From an uncultured Spirochaetales bacterium (lineage in GTDB: Bacteria; Spirochaetota; Spirochaetia; Sphaerochaetales; Sphaerochaetaceae): a DNA stretch of 44,225 bases. The stretch is from contig CASENB010000025.1 in NCBI GenBank assembly GCA_949289305.1, positions 1 to 44,225 on the forward strand, written 5' to 3'. The number at the start of each line of letters is the position of its first letter. Position 1 is the stretch's first letter. Under the pieces are notes generated by a model. That model worked only from the letters and a program-made list of their open reading frames with translations. It made no database searches and had not been told where the DNA came from. Position numbers and translations under genes: made by a program. Positions 1 through 7,564 of this stretch are shown one piece after another.

Positions 1-97
1 ACTTGAATGCGCTGTCCTCCATGAAGTTGGAGCTCATTACGCTCTCTACGAACTCGTCCTCCTTCCTCCTCTTAGGATCTTTTTCTCCTCTATTCAT
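1..97 (-). CDS. Rpn-family PD-(D/E)XK nuclease/transposase, 5' end only
   Basis: This is the first 32 codons of a gene that leaves the window on the left. The start codon at 95-97 is preceded by an AAGGAGG ribosome binding site. The deduced N-terminus (MNRGEKDPKRRKEDEF and onward) matches the N-termini of the two Rpn genes at the right end, so the family assignment rests on those copies. Its first 17 codons are the same as those of the copy at 44175, and the last 55 visible bases match the copy at 43096. Family members (PF12784-like) are nucleases that promote RecA-independent recombination. The catalytic region is outside the window, so intactness cannot be judged. Confidence 0.8.
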   Translation of the reverse strand, partial: MNRGEKDPKRRKEDEFVESVMSSNFMEDSAFK

Positions 98-196
98 ACA
101 GATCCTCCTTTTTGATACGAAGGACAAGACTCAGGCCTTTTTATTCCTTCTATATATCTAAGGAGAAAAAGTCGCGTTTTGTTCAAAAAATTTGGA
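1..196 (-). repeat. Inverted copy of the Rpn leader and 5' coding repeat
   Basis: Read on the minus strand, this stretch (TTTTTTGAACAAAACGCGAC, then the TAGATATATAGAAGG box, AAAAAGGAGGATCT and the start codon) is nearly the same as 43000-43192 and 44075-44225 on the plus strand. Against the 44.1 kb copy I see one substitution (CTCC for CCCC) and one extra A over the leader. Similarity fades just upstream of CCAAATTTTTTGAAC. Confidence 0.9.
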
Positions 197-214
197 AAAA
201 AATGAAAAATTTTT

Positions 215-343
215 TTAATGGTATAACATTTCAGAGATAGCTTTTATATGAAGTGCCGTGGCATCTAGATATGGTCTATCATACTGAATACCTTTAAAAA
301 GAAGAGGAAGAGAGCTACTAGCAAGAACGCTTGCATCAGTATC
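215..343 (-). pseudogene. Patatin-like phospholipase fragment (decayed)
   Basis: A minus-strand open segment encodes ASSSLPLLFKGIQYDR followed by PYLD. This resembles the patatin-like signature in which an (A)S-S-x-LP-x-x-F segment precedes a Y-x-D-G/A catalytic aspartate motif. It is preceded in frame by a stop at 344-346 and followed after 18 codons by another stop at 215-217. There is no start codon and no N-terminal GXSXG serine motif, so this is a remnant at best. The match is from memory of the family pattern only. The region up to 535 holds no other gene that I can support. Confidence 0.3.
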
Positions 344-535
344 TTAATCAATTATAGCATCCTAAGGCTTCCAAATCTTCAGAATTTATAACCTTGCTCT
401 CCGCTTCCCTCCTTATTAGATTATCCTCTCATAAAAAACGGAACATGCATTGGAGCTATCGCCTGTGGCGGCGGAAGTTAAGACCAATATGAAACTACTG
501 TAAAACATCTACTAAAAGTATTTGAATGTTTGTGA

Positions 536-569
536 AAAAAAATGACGTGTGGCTATCTGTCACACGTCA
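536..569 (-). terminator. Rho-independent terminator of the small secreted-protein gene
   Basis: Perfect 9-bp stem TGACGTGTG (543-551) with CACACGTCA (561-569) and a 9-nt loop, followed on the minus strand by eight T residues. It lies 27 bases after the stop codon of the gene at 596-796. Confidence 0.85.
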
Positions 570-595
570 AATGAGAACATCTCATATAGAATTGG

Positions 596-796
596 TTATT
601 CTGCAACTACAGCTTCTTCTACTGGAATAGGGATGAGCTCTCCAGTTTCCGAAAGCATGTAGCCTTCTGGGATCTCTGTAACTGCTGCCTCTGTTGTCTC
701 TTCTAGAACAACAGGTGCTTCCTCTGAAATAACCTCATCTGCAAATGCAAAACAAGCAACGGAAGCAATGACTAGAAATAGAATTGCTTTCTTCAT
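596..796 (-). CDS. Small secreted acidic protein of unknown function
   Basis: The protein has 66 residues from an ATG with a well-placed AAGGAG (804-809). A longer start at 826 is possible but lacks such a site. MKKAILFLVIASVACFAFA is a clear signal peptide with an AFA cleavage site, leaving about 47 residues rich in Glu, Val and Pro and almost free of basic residues (EEAPVVLEETTEAAVTEIPE). The cysteine within the signal could suggest a lipoprotein, but its context (SVACFAFA) favours signal peptidase I. The gene is monocistronic, with its own terminator. I do not recognise a family; periplasmic or extracellular location is inferred. Confidence 0.65.
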   Translation of the reverse strand: MKKAILFLVIASVACFAFADEVISEEAPVVLEETTEAAVTEIPEGYMLSETGELIPIPVEEAVVAE

Positions 797-803
797 TTTC
801 TCT

Positions 804-809
804 CTCCTT
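804..809 (-). promoter_or_regulatory. Ribosome binding site deciding the start of the secreted protein
   Basis: AAGGAG on the minus strand, seven bases before the ATG at 796. It supports the 66-residue product with an intact signal peptide over the longer reading from 826. Confidence 0.7.
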
Positions 810-952
810 GAGATAGGAGTATGCAATTCTAATTTGCTATTTTTATGTATGAAAATATAAATTGCTATATAGTATTGCGTAGGGAATATGTGTATTTATG
901 AAGATAGTGTTGATATTTAAGCTTAGTTTAAGAAAATATGCAAAAACCTCAT

Positions 953-1435
953 TTATCTTACAACATATTTCGATACTATATGCCCTTCAATCTCAAGCAG
1001 CCTTTTCTTTCTTTCAATTCCTCCGCCAAAGCCTGTAAGACTATTGTCTGATCCAATGACGCGATGGCACGGAACAATGATTAAAATATGATTCCTCCCA
1101 ACAGCTCCTCCTACGGCCTGAAATCCTTTATTCATTCCAAGGCTGTTTGCAACGTCCTTATATGTCATAGTCTTTCCATAAGGGATTTCCAAAAGCTTAT
1201 TCCATACTTTCAGCGTAAAAGTAGTCCCTTTTAATTTTAACGGTATAGCGAAAGTTGGCATTTCCCCTCTAAAGTAGGTATCAAGCCAAGCCTTCGTATC
1301 TCTTATTATTTCATTCTCTTTACCGTCTGAAATAAAACCTTCACACTCTTTAAAATCTAAGTATTCAAGAGATTCATCATCTGCTTTTAAATAAATATCT
1401 CCTAAAGGAGATTTGTATACCGAACAGTAATTCAT
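953..1435 (-). CDS. ogt: Methylated-DNA--protein-cysteine methyltransferase
   Basis: Suicide DNA-repair protein that moves the alkyl group from O6-methylguanine or O4-methylthymine to its own cysteine. At 160 residues it is the normal Ogt/MGMT length. The N-terminal RNase H-like domain spans about residues 1-75. The C-terminal domain carries the helix-turn-helix region (TYKDVANSLGMNKGFQAVGGAVGRN) and the active-site motif PCHRVIG near residue 123, with the acceptor cysteine and the LTGFGGG loop intact. No strong ribosome binding site is visible before the ATG. It stands alone between the small secreted protein and a pseudogene; regulation is not evident. Confidence 0.93.
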   Translation of the reverse strand: MNYCSVYKSPLGDIYLKADDESLEYLDFKECEGFISDGKENEIIRDTKAWLDTYFRGEMPTFAIPLKLKGTTFTLKVWNKLLEIPYGKTMTYKDVANSLGMNKGFQAVGGAVGRNHILIIVPCHRVIGSDNSLTGFGGGIERKKRLLEIEGHIVSKYVVR

Positions 1436-1480
1436 ACATTTAATTATAAAACACTAAAAGATGATGTAGAACAAATATTC

Positions 1481-1811
1481 TCAGTCTATCGCCCATCCGT
1501 CATTAACAATATCTTCAGATTCCCAATTCCTTTGAGATTTTACACTATAAAATAAACAGGATGCGTACACACTATATAAAGGAAGGAACAGAATAAGTTT
1601 TAACTAAATCTGCTTTATCAAAATTTATTCCAGCCTCTTCTTATGTCTCCCTAACAGCTGTTTCAAGCAGACTTTCATCCTTTGCCGAATACCCTCCTCC
1701 GGGAATTGCCTATGTATGGTTATCCGATCTCTTTTCTAAAAAAATAGATATGCCTTCTTTATCCTTATGATAAATAATCATGCCTGCCCCGTTATAGCTT
1801 TTCAAACTCAT
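1481..1811 (-). pseudogene. NUDIX hydrolase pseudogene
   Basis: Starting from ATG at 1809-1811 the minus strand encodes MSLKSYNGAGMIIYHKDKEG and then a NUDIX box that fits G-x5-E-x7-R-E-U-x-E-E-x-G-U at every informative position except that a TAA replaces the x before EE. A TAG replaces the expected Trp before AIPGGG, and a third stop (TAG) follows YSVPSFI. A +1 shift then restores a plausible C-terminus (VKSQRNWESEDIVNDGWAID, stop at 1481-1483). Three stops plus a frameshift in a recognisable fold make it a recently decayed gene for hydrolysing nucleoside diphosphate derivatives. Confidence 0.75.
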
Positions 1812-1978
1812 AAGAACTCAAAACATTTATTTATTTTTTCATGATTGGCAATGCGCTAATCTTTATTATTTAATAAGCGTCTGCCTAAAAAAGTATGGTC
1901 AAATTCTCATAATGAGCTGAAAAAAAAAGGTTTGTTTTGCCCCGTACCAAAAGATATATAATTAAGGAGGAAAGGAGT

Positions 1979-2098
1979 ATGAAATGGGGCAAAACACATC
2001 GAAGAATACTTCGAAACTATATTATTCATAAGAAAACCCCACTGCGGACAAAAGGAGGTAAACCGCTCTGTGGGGAACAAAAGGAGGTTCGGAATTAG
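1979..2098 (+). CDS. Possible 39-residue basic peptide (doubtful)
   Basis: A short open frame, MKWGKTHRRILRNYIIHKKT onward, with many Lys and Arg residues. It follows an unusually strong double ribosome binding site (AAGGAGGAAAGGAG at 1964-1977). The same stretch carries a 10-bp inverted repeat, GTTTTGCCCC (about 1934-1943) with GGGGCAAAAC (1985-1994), and the direct repeat ACAAAAGGAGGT twice. It may therefore be a structured RNA or remnant and not a gene. No family is recognised. Confidence 0.25.
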   Translation: MKWGKTHRRILRNYIIHKKTPLRTKGGKPLCGEQKEVRN

Positions 2099-2125
2099 GA
2101 TTGCGTCTTCCTTAATTCCACGCAT

Positions 2126-2390
2126 AATATATACACTTTAAAAAACCTTGTAAAGAGGTTTTGAAAAAAATTTTCAAAATTTTTTATTCAAGATATTTTA
2201 TTTATAAAATTATATTTACATATTTTATTCTCTATATTTCACATTATTTGAACATATTTAACAACAACTTTCACATATTATTAACTTTATAGTTAATTAA
2301 TAAACATATTTGCATATCGTATACACTTTTTGTGGTTGTATACAAACTTTTTATTTGAATAAAATAATTACTTTTTCTTATGTTTTTTAC
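2126..2390. other. AT-rich intergenic stretch
   Basis: About 265 bases of very AT-rich sequence between the degraded region and the hydF terminator. Apart from a short AAAACCT/AGGTTTT stem at about 2140-2164 I see no gene or clear signal. Confidence 0.6.
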
Positions 2391-2416
2391 TAAAAAGCTG
2401 GAAGGAATTCCCTTCC
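2391..2416 (-). terminator. Terminator of the hyd maturation operon
   Basis: GGAAGG (2400-2405) pairs with CCTTCC (2411-2416). On the minus strand the stem is followed by AGCTTTTTA. It lies 12 bases beyond the hydF stop. Confidence 0.75.
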
Positions 2417-2427
2417 TGCTGTGAATT

Positions 2428-3615
2428 TTAAGATAGAAAATCTTTTACATCGTCTATCATGGAAATGCTTCGTTTTAAAATTCCATTAAGATACGATATT
2501 AAAATACCATAATTAGTGAAAGGAATGCCCTTCTCTTTTGCCAAATTCAAACGGGAAAGCACTTCCTTCTCATTTAGCATGCATCCTCCACAGTGGATTA
2601 CAAGGCTATATTCTTCAAGTTTTTCAGGGAAGCCGATTCCTGAAGAAAAAGAGAAATCAAAATCCTTTCCTGTATATTCTCTTATCCAAGATGGTATCTT
2701 AACGCTTCCTATGTCCTGACACTGTCTATGATGCGTACACCCTTCAGCGATTAAAATCTTATCTCCGTCTTTAAGTTTTTCAATCGCGCTCACGCCTTTT
2801 ACAGCATCAGATAAGAAACCTTTGTAACGCGCCATTAAAATAGAAAAAGAAGTAAGAGGTATATTCTCAGGAACGATTTTAGACACTTTCTTAAAAGCCT
2901 GACTATCAGTTATAACCAAATCTGTTTTGTAGTCAATGCTCTTTAAAGCCTCTTCGAGCTCATCATCTTTTACGCAAAGAGCATAGGAGCCAAAGTCAAG
3001 GATATCCCTCAGTGTCTGCTGTTGGGCAAGTATGATGCGTCCTTTCGGGGCAGATTCGTCAATTGGAATAACAAGAGTCACAAAAGAGCCTTTTTTAATT
3101 AAATCGGATACGATTCTCTTCTCACTTCCTCCATCCTTTTTAAGTTTTGAAAGCTTTTCTTTCAGCTCTTTTATTCCCTCTTTCGTCTTAGCACTGACAT
3201 AAAAGAGTCCATCTTTTCTGTCTTTTATCAGATCCGCCTTATTATAGACCTTGATAAACGGAATGCCTTTTTCTTTTAAAAGGGACTCGATATTATTATC
3301 CTCATCATCCTCTGTCGCATCGACAGCAAGTATTGCAGCATCCGTTCTTTTTAAAGCATAAACAGCTTTTTTTACTCTAAGCGCGCCTAAAGCTCCTTCG
3401 TCGTCAAACCCCGGAGTGTCTAAAATAACAACAGGACCGATTGAGAGAATCTCCATGCTTTTATATACAAGATCTGTAGTAGTTCCAGCAATCTCTGAAA
3501 CTACTGCAACATCCTGATTGGCAAGCGCATTTAACAGGCTTGATTTCCCTGCATTCCTTTTACCGAAGATCGATATATGAAACCTCTCTGATCGAGGAGT
3601 TGAATTCAACCCCAT
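2428..3615 (-). CDS. hydF: [FeFe]-hydrogenase H-cluster maturation GTPase HydF
   Basis: Scaffold protein on which the two-iron subcluster is assembled before delivery to apo-hydrogenase. At 395 residues it is normal length. The N-terminal Era/TrmE-like GTPase domain has P-loop GKRNAGKSS near residues 18-26, a G3 motif DTPGFDD and G4 NKAD. The C-terminal cluster-binding domain keeps C-T-H (in EGCTHHRQC) and HCGGC, matching the family C-x-H-x(44-53)-H-C-x2-C ligand pattern. The start has TAGGAGGA six bases upstream and sits 8 bases after hydG. It is the last gene of the operon. Confidence 0.96.
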   Translation of the reverse strand: MGLNSTPRSERFHISIFGKRNAGKSSLLNALANQDVAVVSEIAGTTTDLVYKSMEILSIGPVVILDTPGFDDEGALGALRVKKAVYALKRTDAAILAVDATEDDEDNNIESLLKEKGIPFIKVYNKADLIKDRKDGLFYVSAKTKEGIKELKEKLSKLKKDGGSEKRIVSDLIKKGSFVTLVIPIDESAPKGRIILAQQQTLRDILDFGSYALCVKDDELEEALKSIDYKTDLVITDSQAFKKVSKIVPENIPLTSFSILMARYKGFLSDAVKGVSAIEKLKDGDKILIAEGCTHHRQCQDIGSVKIPSWIREYTGKDFDFSFSSGIGFPEKLEEYSLVIHCGGCMLNEKEVLSRLNLAKEKGIPFTNYGILISYLNGILKRSISMIDDVKDFLS

Positions 3616-3623
3616 AATTCCTC

Positions 3624-5042
3624 CTAGAATCTAAAATCCCTTTCGCCCATCTCAATTCTCTTTAGACGATCTTTAGCAACTTCTCTTGCCTTTTCATTAG
3701 GAATGTTTTCAACTTCCCTATCTATTAAAGCAAATCCAATTTTCTTAGTTTCATCTGACGCATAGTCCATCAGATACTCTTTAAGCGTCATTAATGCATT
3801 CGGGTGGCAGCAGTTCTGAATCTGCCCGCTCTTGCATAGGCTCATAAAGCGATCACCTGTCCTTCCTTCTCTATAACATGCAGTACAGAATGACGGTATG
3901 TGTCCAAGCTCCATCAGCCAGCGTACGACCTCATCTAGGCTTCTGTTGTCGCTTACGTCGAACTGAGCAGAATTCTCTTCATCATCATCTTCCTCGGCAT
4001 ACCCTCCAACGCTTGTCTTTGAAGCTCCTGATATCTGTGAAATTCCAAGCTCAAGAGCCCTTCCTCTTACATTTTTAGACTCTCTTGTCGAGATTATCAT
4101 ACCGGTGTATGGCACTGAAATTCTTATTAGGGCGATAAGCTTTAAGAATGTTTCATCGTCTATTCCGTTGTCAAAATCATCTGGATTTATATCATCAGCC
4201 CTCTTAATGCGTGGAACGCTGATCGTATGAGGTCCGACTCCATGAATAGCTTCAAGATGCTCTGCATGCATTAAAAGTCCGGCAAATTCATAGCGATATA
4301 GTTCAAGACCGAATAGAACGCCAAGACCTACATCATCTATTCCTCCCTCCATCGCCCTGTCCATGGCCTCTGTATGGTATGCATAGTTATGTTTAGGCCC
4401 TGTAGGATGTAGCTTCTCATAGCTCTCCTTATGGTAAGTTTCTTGGAAAAGTATGTAAGTTCCAATTCCTGCTTCCTTCAGTTTTCTATAGTTATCAACT
4501 GTAGTTGCTGCAATATTCACATTTACCCTTCTTACAGCGCCATTTTTATGCTTTATAGAATAAATCGTCTTTATACTTTCAAGGACGTACCCAATCGGGC
4601 TGTTAATCGGATCTTCTCCGGTTTCCAAGGCAAGTCTTTTGTGTCCCATGTCCTCAAGTGCCGTAACCTCTCTTATGATCTCATCCTGTGTCAGTTTCTT
4701 CCTTGCTATGTGCTTGTTCTTCGCATGATATGGGCAGTAAACACAGCCGTTCACACAGTAATTTGATAGATAAAGGGGTGCGAACATTACGATCCTGTTT
4801 CCATAGAATTCAAGCTTGATCTTTTTTGCAAGGGCATAGATTCTCTCAAGTCTCTCCTTATCGTCCAAAGCAAGAAGGAGCGAAGCCTCCCTATGGCTTA
4901 ATCCTTTCATTTTTTCAGCTTTTTCAATAATAGAGTCGATTAAAGGATAATTATCCTTATTCTCATCGGCCCACTTGAGTGTTTCGAGAATTTCATCATG
5001 ACTGATGAATTCTTCCGCTTTCATTGATTTAACGTCATACAT
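3624..5042 (-). CDS. hydG: [FeFe]-hydrogenase maturase HydG (radical SAM tyrosine lyase)
   Basis: Splits tyrosine to give the CO and CN ligands of the H-cluster. The protein has 472 residues, as expected. The radical-SAM cluster motif C-x3-C-x2-C appears as CVNGCVYC near residue 100. The C-terminal region holds CTAC and a later Cys-Cys (LCKSGQIQNCCHP), matching the C-x2-C-x22-C ligands of the auxiliary cluster that carries the dangler iron. The internal stretch ISQISGASKTSVGGY is typical of HydG/ThiH. A GGAGAG site precedes the ATG. It lies between hydE and hydF. Confidence 0.96.
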   Translation of the reverse strand: MYDVKSMKAEEFISHDEILETLKWADENKDNYPLIDSIIEKAEKMKGLSHREASLLLALDDKERLERIYALAKKIKLEFYGNRIVMFAPLYLSNYCVNGCVYCPYHAKNKHIARKKLTQDEIIREVTALEDMGHKRLALETGEDPINSPIGYVLESIKTIYSIKHKNGAVRRVNVNIAATTVDNYRKLKEAGIGTYILFQETYHKESYEKLHPTGPKHNYAYHTEAMDRAMEGGIDDVGLGVLFGLELYRYEFAGLLMHAEHLEAIHGVGPHTISVPRIKRADDINPDDFDNGIDDETFLKLIALIRISVPYTGMIISTRESKNVRGRALELGISQISGASKTSVGGYAEEDDDEENSAQFDVSDNRSLDEVVRWLMELGHIPSFCTACYREGRTGDRFMSLCKSGQIQNCCHPNALMTLKEYLMDYASDETKKIGFALIDREVENIPNEKAREVAKDRLKRIEMGERDFRF

Positions 5043-5081
5043 AAATATCTCTCCTCTTTTAGGTCAGGATATCCTTCCCTC

Positions 5082-6128
5082 TCAGATTTTTGTTTCAATT
5101 AAACTGTCTCCATAAGACGAAGAAATGCTATAGCCGGCTTTCTCTGCCTTTTCAATTAAAAGCCTTACGTTTTCTCCTCCATCCAAACCGTCGTTAGCCT
5201 TATTATCGTATATTGAATACTTTCTCCTATCTTCTATGTTTGTGAAATTAGGCATTATGACATTTGCGCCATATGAGAGGGCTTCTATAGCAGAACCTCT
5301 TTTTACGCTTTCAAGCGCGGTAGTTGCAGGAAGAAGCACTTTAGGATTCATGATTCTTATGATAGAAAGAAGCTTAAAAGTCATCTCCCGGCTTCCGTTC
5401 TTGAAATTCTCAAATGGCGTTCCTCTTGCCTTTATAAACGGTCCTATTCCAACCATATGAGGCTCGAAATCCTTTATGAAATATAAATCCCTTATGATAT
5501 CATCGAGACTCTGATAGGGAGATCCTACCATAAAACCGCATCCCACTTGGTACCCGATCTCTTTTAGATCAGACAAGCACCTTATTCTGTTATTTAATTT
5601 TTGATTTTCAGGATGAAGCATCTTGTAATGCTTTTCTGTAATGCTCTCATGGCGCAGCAGATATCTTCTTGCACCTGCATTATAAAGCCGCAGATAGCTA
5701 TCATGGCTTCTCTCTCCAAGAGAGAGCGTTATCCTCATATCATATGAAGACAGAATCTCTTTAATCAGACCTTCTAAATATTCGTCGTTAAAACGAGGAT
5801 CTTCTCCGCCTTGGAGGACAATTGTTCTTACCCCGTTTTCATATGCGCTCTTTGCAGCTGTCAATATTTGATCTTTACTAAGCGAATAACGCTCAGCATT
5901 CTTATTATCTCGCCTCAGACCGCAGTAATAACAGTTCTGCTTACAATATGATGAGATCTCAACCAAGGCCCTTAAGAACAGAGTCTTTCCATAGTTGTTG
6001 TCCCTAATGCTCGCAGCCTTTTCTCTCAGATAAGAGATCGCTTTCTCTTCATCTTCTTTCAAAAGAAGTATGAACTCGTCCCTTTTGAGTTTTTTTTCTT
6101 CTACAAGCTTGTCTATTATCTCTAACAT
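5082..6128 (-). CDS. hydE: [FeFe]-hydrogenase maturase HydE (radical SAM)
   Basis: Radical SAM enzyme that acts on a cysteine-bound iron carbonyl precursor during assembly of the two-iron subcluster. The 348-residue protein carries CKQNCYYC (C-x3-C-x2-C) near residue 62, followed by the GGEDPRF SAM-binding segment and a BATS-type C-terminal half (LLPATTALESV). The start overlaps the end of the upstream regulator gene by 7 bases, so the two are probably translationally coupled. There is a 39-base gap to hydG. Confidence 0.95.
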   Translation of the reverse strand: MLEIIDKLVEEKKLKRDEFILLLKEDEEKAISYLREKAASIRDNNYGKTLFLRALVEISSYCKQNCYYCGLRRDNKNAERYSLSKDQILTAAKSAYENGVRTIVLQGGEDPRFNDEYLEGLIKEILSSYDMRITLSLGERSHDSYLRLYNAGARRYLLRHESITEKHYKMLHPENQKLNNRIRCLSDLKEIGYQVGCGFMVGSPYQSLDDIIRDLYFIKDFEPHMVGIGPFIKARGTPFENFKNGSREMTFKLLSIIRIMNPKVLLPATTALESVKRGSAIEALSYGANVIMPNFTNIEDRRKYSIYDNKANDGLDGGENVRLLIEKAEKAGYSISSSYGDSLIETKI

Positions 6129-6370
6129 ATAGATGAATAGGCTGTTTTTGCAGAAATTCCTGGAAGCTTTCCGATTTTTCCAGAAAGTGCCGATATCTTA
6201 TCCTGAGGAGCATCGATTGCGATGCTTATAATATTAATACCCCTCTTCTTATAAGGAACGCCCATTCGTCCAATTATGTATTCTCTATAGTCATGAAGAA
6301 TCTTATTTAGTTCTTCTACAGACTCTTCGCTTTCAACGATTATGCCGATTACGGCAATTCTAGTATCCAT
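6122..6370 (-). CDS. TM1266-family putative iron-only hydrogenase system regulator
   Basis: An 82-residue ferredoxin-fold, ACT/NikR-C-like small protein beginning MDTRIAVIGIIVE and containing the segments HDYREYIIGRMGVPY and INIISIAIDAP typical of the TM1266 family, which is commonly encoded with hydE, hydG and hydF. Its biochemical role is not established; regulation of hydrogenase genes is a proposal from context. It is the first gene of the maturation operon, with GGTGG upstream of the start. I could not find a convincing promoter box in the 130 bases before it. Confidence 0.85.
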   Translation of the reverse strand: MDTRIAVIGIIVESEESVEELNKILHDYREYIIGRMGVPYKKRGINIISIAIDAPQDKISALSGKIGKLPGISAKTAYSSIC

Positions 6371-6469
6371 AAATCCACCTTATGCGTCAAAAATTTTTCT
6401 GCTTCAGGAAGCACAGTTATGCTAGCAGATTATCAGATCATTTACTAGGAGGATAATGTGTTGTTTATA

Positions 6470-6503
6470 TATTAAAAAGAAAACGAGGAGCATTTGCTCC
6501 CCG
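6470..6503 (-). terminator. Terminator of the lacI-tct-dehydrogenase operon
   Basis: Eight-bp stem CGGGGAGC/GCTCCTCG (6484-6503, one G-U pair) with a 4-nt AT loop. On the minus strand it is followed by TTTTCTTTTTAAT. It starts 6 bases after the last dehydrogenase stop. Confidence 0.9.
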
Positions 6504-6508
6504 CAAAA

Positions 6509-7564
6509 CTAATTCTTAAAACTTATAGTTCTGTTTTCATTTGCGCTCTTATAAATAGCCTCTATAAGTTCAACAGCCTTTCTTGCCTCTTCTCCTGTGA
6601 TTTCAGGTTCTCTGTTCTCAATAAGCGCATTTACGACATCCTCAAAGACGCTTTTATGCCCATGCCATCCAATGGCGGATGGATCCGAAGCCCCTCCTCC
6701 TGTTGTCGTAAAATCCGAATATTTTGCTCTGATTAAAGCATCTTCTTCTCTCTCTTCTTTAAAGTGCCAGAACTTGATGCTCTCCTCTTCCAATATGGCA
6801 GAACCTTCGCTACCGCATATCTCTATGCGCTTTAGAAATCCAGGGTATGCTGCAGTAGTGCCTTCAATTGTTGCAAGCGCGCCGCTTTCAAGAGTAAGGG
6901 ATGCGACAGCCGTATCTTCAACCTCAATCCTTTCGTGTGCGACCGTTGCAATTTTTGCAGATACATCCTTTACAGGGCCTGAAAACCATCTTAAAAGATC
7001 GATTGCGTGTATTCCCTGATTCATAAGAGCTCCGCCTCCATCCATCTTTTTAGTTCCATGCCATGCTACGCTGTCGTAATACTCCTGAGATCTGAACCAT
7101 TTGATCTGGGCATCCATTATTGATATCTTTCCGAATCTGTTTTCATCAATAGCTTTTTTTATGATTCTTGCCGCCTCGTGGAATCTGGACTGGAAAATGC
7201 CTGAGAGCATCACGCCGTTTTTTCTAGCCGCGTTAATTATCTCATCGCACCTTTCGGTCGTGATCTCAAGAGGCTTTTCTATAATCAAAGCCTTTTTGCG
7301 AGCCTTGATAACCTCAAGCGCCGGCTCCAAATGAGCTCCAGAAGGCGTTGTTATCGTTACGATATCGATTTCAGAGTCAGCTAAGAACGATGAAATATCA
7401 TGGTAGCTCTTAATACCGTTTCTTGTTGCAAAATCATCTGCTCTCAAAGGATTGAGATCATAGCAGGCGACAAGAGAAGCTCCATCCATATGCTTAATCG
7501 CCTCTGCATGAAATGAGGCTATAACGCCAGTTCCTATTATTCCAAAACCAAAACCTTTAGCCAT
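6509..7564 (-). CDS. Gfo/Idh/MocA-family oxidoreductase (last gene of the tct operon)
   Basis: NAD(P)-dependent dehydrogenase of 351 residues, probably acting on a sugar, inositol or sugar acid. The N-terminal Rossmann fold opens with GFGIIGTGVIASFHAEAI (GxGxxG-like). The EKPLEI motif near residue 96, with the conserved lysine, and GGALMNQGIHAIDLLRW, with the GGxxxDxGxHxxD-type catalytic His, are both present. I chose ATG at 7564 over TTG at 7570 because GGAG sits six bases upstream. It overlaps the stop of the upstream dehydrogenase gene by 8 bases. The substrate cannot be read from the sequence. Confidence 0.9.
   Translation of the reverse strand: MAKGFGFGIIGTGVIASFHAEAIKHMDGASLVACYDLNPLRADDFATRNGIKSYHDISSFLADSEIDIVTITTPSGAHLEPALEVIKARKKALIIEKPLEITTERCDEIINAARKNGVMLSGIFQSRFHEAARIIKKAIDENRFGKISIMDAQIKWFRSQEYYDSVAWHGTKKMDGGGALMNQGIHAIDLLRWFSGPVKDVSAKIATVAHERIEVEDTAVASLTLESGALATIEGTTAAYPGFLKRIEICGSEGSAILEEESIKFWHFKEEREEDALIRAKYSDFTTTGGGASDPSAIGWHGHKSVFEDVVNALIENREPEITGEEARKAVELIEAIYKSANENRTISFKN

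Noticed and set aside
1907..2125. 72-residue minus-strand open frame
   Set aside because: The product has no family features, no ribosome binding site, and lies opposite a strong plus-strand ribosome binding site and repeats; it reads as a chance frame.
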